Assembly (NCBI GenBank): GCA_028023455.1
Contig: JAQFVV010000020.1
Span: 5,501,092-5,565,091 of the forward strand
From: Epiperipatus broadwayi
Lineage: Eukaryota > Onychophora > Udeonychophora > Euonychophora > Peripatidae
Reading direction: 5' to 3'
Length of the DNA: 64,000 nucleotides
Shown: positions 59,384 through 64,000 of the stretch, piece by piece
How positions within the stretch are numbered: the stretch's first letter is position 1
How the letters are laid out: each line of letters starts with the position of its first letter
Notes under the pieces: model-generated
Told to the model about the DNA's origin: nothing
Seen by the model: only the letters and a program-made list of their open reading frames with translations
The model's database searches: none
Position numbers and translations under genes: made by a program

Positions 59384-59716
59384 CCCTAAATCAGCGGTCC
59401 CCAACCTTTTTGTACTTAAGAGCACATTCTATAATACTGGCCAGGTGGTGGGCACCATTTATTTTTTCAATGTAAATTTATAGTTGGATATTGTTAATAA
59501 TACACATAATGTACAAAAAAATATTTATTTCAAAAATAAAATTTCAACATTTGATGACAATATAATACAATAATTTATAAGAAATTTTAAAAATTAAATT
59601 TATTTGTATCAGATAAATAATTTTTTATCGTGTTCGGATAGCGATGGGCACATGTAAAATGGTCTGCAGGTGCCGTGGTGCCCACGAGCATAGGATTGGG
59701 GACCCCTGCCCTAAAT
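59384..59716. mobile_element. hAT-like MITE with CCCCAACC-type ends
   Basis: A 317-bp element (59392-59708) between perfect CCCTAAAT duplications (59384-59391 and 59709-59716). Ends CAGCGGTCCCCAACCTTTTT and TAGGATTGGGGACCCCTG are inverted repeats in the style of hAT elements. An inner pair (GGTGGGCACCATTT and the GTGCCCACGAG region) also pairs partly. No transposase inside. Confidence 0.87.
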
Positions 59717-60390
59717 ACACACCTTATTTAAAATAGAATTAAATAAAGCAATTAAATTAAATATTATTGTCCCAAAATAATCATACATGGTGAATATATA
59801 TTTCATTTAAAAACAAATGAAAATAATGCTAAATCATTCAATAATTACATTTTAATATACCTAATTAATCAAACATTAATTATAATAAAATAAACTTATG
59901 CTAAAATTTAATGATGCTCCTATCTAAATAAAATAATTCATGAATAATTAAGATAACAGCTTTAGTATGTCTTATAAGTTTACGATGTTCATAATATTTA
60001 AATAGATATATGACCCAATAATTAATTTTAGATCTTAGTTCAGTACAATGATAAATAATGTTAACTTATTCATGCTATGTTTTTATATTAATTTACTATT
60101 ACTAAACACATTATTTATAACAAGATAAAAAACAAAATGATAAATAATAAATTATATTAACTCAGCCATGTTATATTCTTATGCAGACTTTACTATTGCT
60201 AATTAAGCTAATTATAATAAAATAAAATACTTAATAATGATATAATATCAATGAATCTATTAGATAATCTTAAATCAATAGCATCCAATCATACTAATAT
60301 ATAAAAGAAACAGTAGATTTCTATTGGATATTTACTTAAGTACAATTAATTAATCATATCAATTTTGTTTTAAATTTCCTGTAACTAAAT
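59717..60390. other. AT-rich intergenic DNA
   Basis: Nothing recognised. Confidence 0.5.
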
Positions 60391-60693
60391 TATTAAAACT
60401 GTGGGTTTTGAACATTCCATCAACAGATTTTCAATAAAATGAATGGCTGAAGAGTTGTGGATTGGAGTAGTTTGAAGCCTGTCCATTAAAGTACGAAGAT
60501 TGGTTATCTTAATATAAAGCTGAACACTGATTGTATATATGTGTGGAGATAGTAATCTGGACCAACTGATGATTGCTGGTTTAGCATGAAATATGTCTAT
60601 CATGTGTGTGATCAGGTGGGTTAGCAATATGAAATGGCATTGAGTTGAGGGTCATGTGAAAGTCTGAGTTTGAATTTCTTGTATATTAAAACT
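60391..60693 (+). mobile_element. Retrozyme family B, single partial copy
   Basis: A 283-bp insertion (60401-60683) between TATTAAAACT copies (60391-60400 and 60684-60693). Plus orientation throughout, beginning inside the unit (GTGGGTTTTGAACATTCC) and ending near GTTTGAATTTCTTG. Confidence 0.8.
60553..60600 (+). ncRNA. Hammerhead, family B (3' half deleted)
   Basis: TAATC, TGG, ACCAA, CTGATGA, stem II and GAAATATG are all intact, but the downstream TTGGT/GATTA strand is missing through a ~20-bp deletion, so stem I cannot form. Confidence 0.7.
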
Positions 60694-61080
60694 CTGTATT
60701 GTAACAATCAAAACATGAAAATAATTATTAGCATTTATTACAAATTAAGTGTGAATATTAAAATTTAATAGTAAATTGGATTTACAATCCACCTCATTTA
60801 AATTTAGATATAATTAAAGTAAATCATTTCTGACTTAGAACAAAATGTATTATCACGAGCTTTATAACTGAATGAGATTAAGATCTTAATGATCAACCAT
60901 GAACGTAATACAATAATTATCTAAACAATAATAATTTAGATGAAACACACAAATATTTTATTATGATTACCATAAATTTTTTATATCTAATCAGATATAA
61001 CTATAGAATCCAATATCATTATATATATATATGTTGAAATGAAGATTTTCATGGGTTGCATATATAAAAGACATATTTTG
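60694..61080. other. AT-rich intergenic DNA
   Basis: Nothing recognised. Confidence 0.5.
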
Positions 61081-61262
61081 CACGTTCATTTGTGTTAAAA
61101 AATTTTAAATATTGATATTCCAACGTTTCAACTTGGTCACTCAAGTCATCCACTGGGTGATAAAAGTGGACGACTTGTGTGACCAAGTCGAAACGTCGGA
61201 ATATCAATATTTAAAATTTTTTAACATGGATGAACCCACAAAATATGTCTTTTATATATATA
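61081..61262. repeat. Snap-back palindrome with stem-GAAAC signature
   Basis: Left arm about 61097-61152, right arm about 61159-61220, around CCACTGGGTGATAAAAGTGG. The right arm reads GACTTG-TGTGAC-CAAGTC followed by GAAACGTCGG. The ends extend into ATGGATGAACCCAC. A partial copy lies at 62712-62790. Confidence 0.7.
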
Positions 61263-62690
61263 ACCATACTCACCTATTAATACTGGAATTTGATTTCTGG
61301 ATTATGAAATATAGTTATTTCAAATAAATTTTTACAATATAGATGATGTTATGAAGCAATAAATTCATTTGTACAACTGGATAATAATCAAATAAGTTTA
61401 TTTGATTTAAGTTAAATTCAAATTTATTAATAAATACATATCAATGATATGATTTAAAAAATATGTATATATGATAAATAAATCATAAACAATCAATATA
61501 TACACATACAATCTAATTGAATATACAATAAATTATCAATTGATATTAATTTGATATTTACATATATGATTGCTTATTAATTTCTACTTATTTAATGACA
61601 AAAAATTAAATATATATGTCTATGTATTATAAATATGTTGCAAGATGTTCCCACTTTCCAAAATATAAGAGTTTAAAACATAACTTCTTATATATTTTAT
61701 ATAATATATATACAAAGATGAATCTCGTTCTTTGTTGGTAAAATTTTTATGAGAACAAAATAAAGTTAATAATGCAATAAAATCTTTTTAAACTTCCAAT
61801 ATATATGAATACCAAAGTTAAATTCTTAATCACTAGAAAAAAAAATTGAATCTTTAAATTAGAATAATAATTACTATAACAGAAGATATAAGTTTAAACT
61901 TACAAAAAACATAGCTGTTTTACATTTTAATATGTGAATAGATCACTAATTAACGTAAAATTATATATATTACTTAACAATAAATTTACATTTTAAATAA
62001 AGATAAACAAAATATTTACCAATGATAATGACAGATATAAATAAACAACCTGAATGAAAGTCTTTATATACAGTATTTCCAGTATGACATCACAGTTTCA
62101 ACGTCTACATTTACAACTACAAAACCAATAATATGTCTTTGTTCCAGAGAAGATATGATTGTTTGAGAATTTTAAATTCAAAATACATTTTGTTGATTCT
62201 GATATTTTATATATATATGTTCAAATCATTCTTTCAAATAATAATATTTGGTTCATATGATGTTACATACATAAGTACTATTTTATATTTATGATTATAT
62301 GAAGAGACATCCTTTTATAAGCAAGTATTATTCAAAAACAGTATAAATGAAATGGAAATTAAACTAATTCATATTCATAAAAATTTGATCACTCGATCTA
62401 ATAAAATCACACTAGCAAGTAAATATGATTTTTGTATATCTTCTGCTGTTTGTATTCCACCTTTATATGTATATATATATATATCCAGATGTGATAATCT
62501 CTACCAGTGCAAAATTAGAGAAGCCATTGAGATATTTAAACGGCCAGATTGTATCAATAAGTGAGATGATACATGCAAGCATCCTCCTATTTGGAAAGAT
62601 TTTTTTTAAAAAAATCATTCTTAATTTAACATTTTTGCTATTGGTGGAACTTTAACGTTTTTTTCAAATCAGTGATTGTAGCACCTCTAT
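61263..62690. other. AT-rich intergenic DNA
   Basis: No gene or boundary recognised. Confidence 0.45.
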
Positions 62691-62699
62691 AACTGTCTT

Positions 62700-62790
62700 T
62701 CTACCTTTTATCCCAGTGGATGACTTGTGTGATCAAGTCGAAATGTTGGTATATCAATATTTAAATTTTTTAACATGGATGAACCCACTA
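62700..62790 (+). repeat. Partial copy of the 61.1-kb palindrome family
   Basis: CCAGTGGATGACTTGTGTGA, then TCAAGTCGAAATGTTGG and ATGGATGAACCCAC match the right arm at 61160-61240. Only one arm is present. Confidence 0.65.
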
Positions 62791-63430
62791 TATATATATA
62801 TAACATTCATTTTAAATAAAAGAACATTCTGATGGTTTCTATAATGAAGCAATTTTTGATCATTTTATCTTTTCATAATGAATTTGTCATTTTCTCAAAA
62901 TTTCATCTCTAAGCTGCCCTGGTCTATAGCAACCATGTTAAATCTTACCCATCCATTTTTAAAATCAATTATATACTTATAGGGTAAATAAAAAAATCAT
63001 GTAAAGAAATTTATATTTGTTTCTGTTTAAAGCAAAAATGAGAGAAAAGTTTTAGTTCAAATTTTTCAGTCTTATTTATAAGATTTCCTTATCGACATCA
63101 GAGTAACCATGGTAACCATCTATGTTCATTCATAAAGCTATTTCTAGTAGTGCTCTCTTAATAAAAAATGTATTATTCAATTAATAAGAATGAATATTTG
63201 AGAAATATTGCATATAATTAAAAATTTTTGTTTTTACACTACCAATACTATTTTTCATTTCAACTACAAATAAACAATTTACACCATATTTTCAATACAT
63301 TACATTGAAAATAATTTAATATATCCAGCACACAGTTCTTTTCAAAATAGTTCATATATATCAAATATAGAAATAAAACAAATGAACTCCTTCTTTTTAA
63401 AACTTGATTTTTTATGACTATAATCATGAA
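62791..63430. other. AT-rich intergenic DNA
   Basis: Nothing recognised. Confidence 0.45.
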
Positions 63431-63436
63431 AAAGAA

Positions 63437-64000
63437 ATCCAATGTTTCAACTATTTTTTATAGTCTTTTTCAAGGCACACTAAAATAAAATATATATACA
63501 ATAAATATCACATATTTCAAAAAAAAAAAAAAAAATTAAATTAATTAAAAATTACAAAATATATTCATAACCAAAAAAAAAATTTTTTTTTTACCTTATC
63601 TCACTCCCCTTTCCTATTACAATCACAACTTAAACACAACTAATTCCTTTTTAAAAATCTATATATATCAAATAAAAACTTTTAATTAAAAACCTATTAT
63701 TTTCTTTTATCTTTTCTATTAACATCCTATTTAATTTAGGTGTATACATAAATGAAATAAAACCAAAATTAAAAAGGATATTAATAGAAAAAGATAAAAG
63801 AAAATAATAGGTTTTTAATTAAAAGTTTTTATTTGATATATATAGATTTTTAAAAAGGAATTAGTTGTGTTTAAGTTGTGATTGTAATAGGAAAGGGGAG
63901 TGAGATAAGGTAAAAAAAAAAAAAGAAAATTTTGGTTATGGATATATTTTGTAATTTTTAATTAATTTAATTTTTTTTTTTTTTTTGGAATATGTGATAT
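63437..64000. repeat. Large near-perfect inverted repeat at the window edge
   Basis: Arms 63505-63735 and 63770-64000 (axis about 63752) are near-perfect inverted copies; the repeat continues past the window. Just left of it, on the minus strand at 63440-63475, is CTTGAAAAAGACTAT...ATAGT then TGAAAC, the same signature as the other palindromes. It may be a large member of that group or an assembly fold-back. Confidence 0.75.

Overview
The window is AT-rich (roughly 70% or more by eye) animal DNA made mostly of transposable-element sequence. The families present (Ty3/gypsy LTR elements, RTE-like and I/Jockey-like LINEs, a Penelope-like GIY-YIG domain, tRNA-headed SINEs, hAT-like MITEs, hammerhead-bearing tandem repeats) and the eukaryotic ORF contexts point to an invertebrate metazoan. 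The sequence alone does not let me name the phylum. I see no complete host gene, no rRNA, no intact tRNA and no CRISPR array. One possible terminal exon of a host gene lies near 5.4 kb.

The main content is a set of short repeats that carry hammerhead ribozyme (HHR) folds and look like metazoan retrozymes. Family A has a 466-bp monomer and occurs at 0.65-0.98, 9.36-12.49 (a large array), 16.2-16.5, 23.5-24.4, 29.3-29.6, 35.4-35.7 and 54.3-55.2 kb. Family B has a ~494-bp monomer and occurs at 4.3-4.9, 19.9-20.9 and 60.4-60.7 kb. Both have a type I hammerhead with a tiny stem III (1-2 bp, 2-nt loop), a long stem I whose two strands pair across the motif, and the core boxes CTGATGA and GAAA. Many copies are minus-strand units joined head-to-head to plus-strand units, and most insertions are flanked by 9-14 bp direct duplications of the target. 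The ends differ from copy to copy as if opened from a circle. That suggests retrotransposition of circular or multimeric ribozyme-processed RNA, possibly by Penelope-type machinery, of which a decayed fragment (linker plus GIY-YIG nuclease) lies at 3.5-4.25 kb.

Layout: 0-5 kb AT-rich DNA with a family A copy, a hAT-like MITE, a LINE 3' end, the Penelope-like fragment and an old family B copy; 5.3-5.5 kb possible exon; 5.9-9.3 kb an internally deleted Ty3/gypsy element on the minus strand; 9.36-12.49 kb the family A palindromic array; 13-18.4 kb SINEs and an RTE-like LINE remnant split by family A; 19.9-21.9 kb family B array and another inverted repeat; 23.5-35.7 kb AT-rich DNA with family A copies, SINEs and snap-back palindromes; 36.3-42.0 kb two I/Jockey-like LINE copies on the minus strand with trinucleotide tails; 43.3-44.9 kb a pair of direct repeats; 47.1-47.6 kb a possible third ribozyme family; 48.75-58.37 kb a near-complete Ty3/gypsy element with 2.2-kb LTRs, its integrase split by a family A insertion; 58.4-64 kb more palindromes, a hAT-like MITE and a 0.5-kb inverted repeat at the window edge.

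The coding sequences all belong to mobile elements and nearly all are broken. The Ty3 element has near-identical LTRs and an interrupted but otherwise well-preserved integrase, so both it and the family A insertion inside it are recent.
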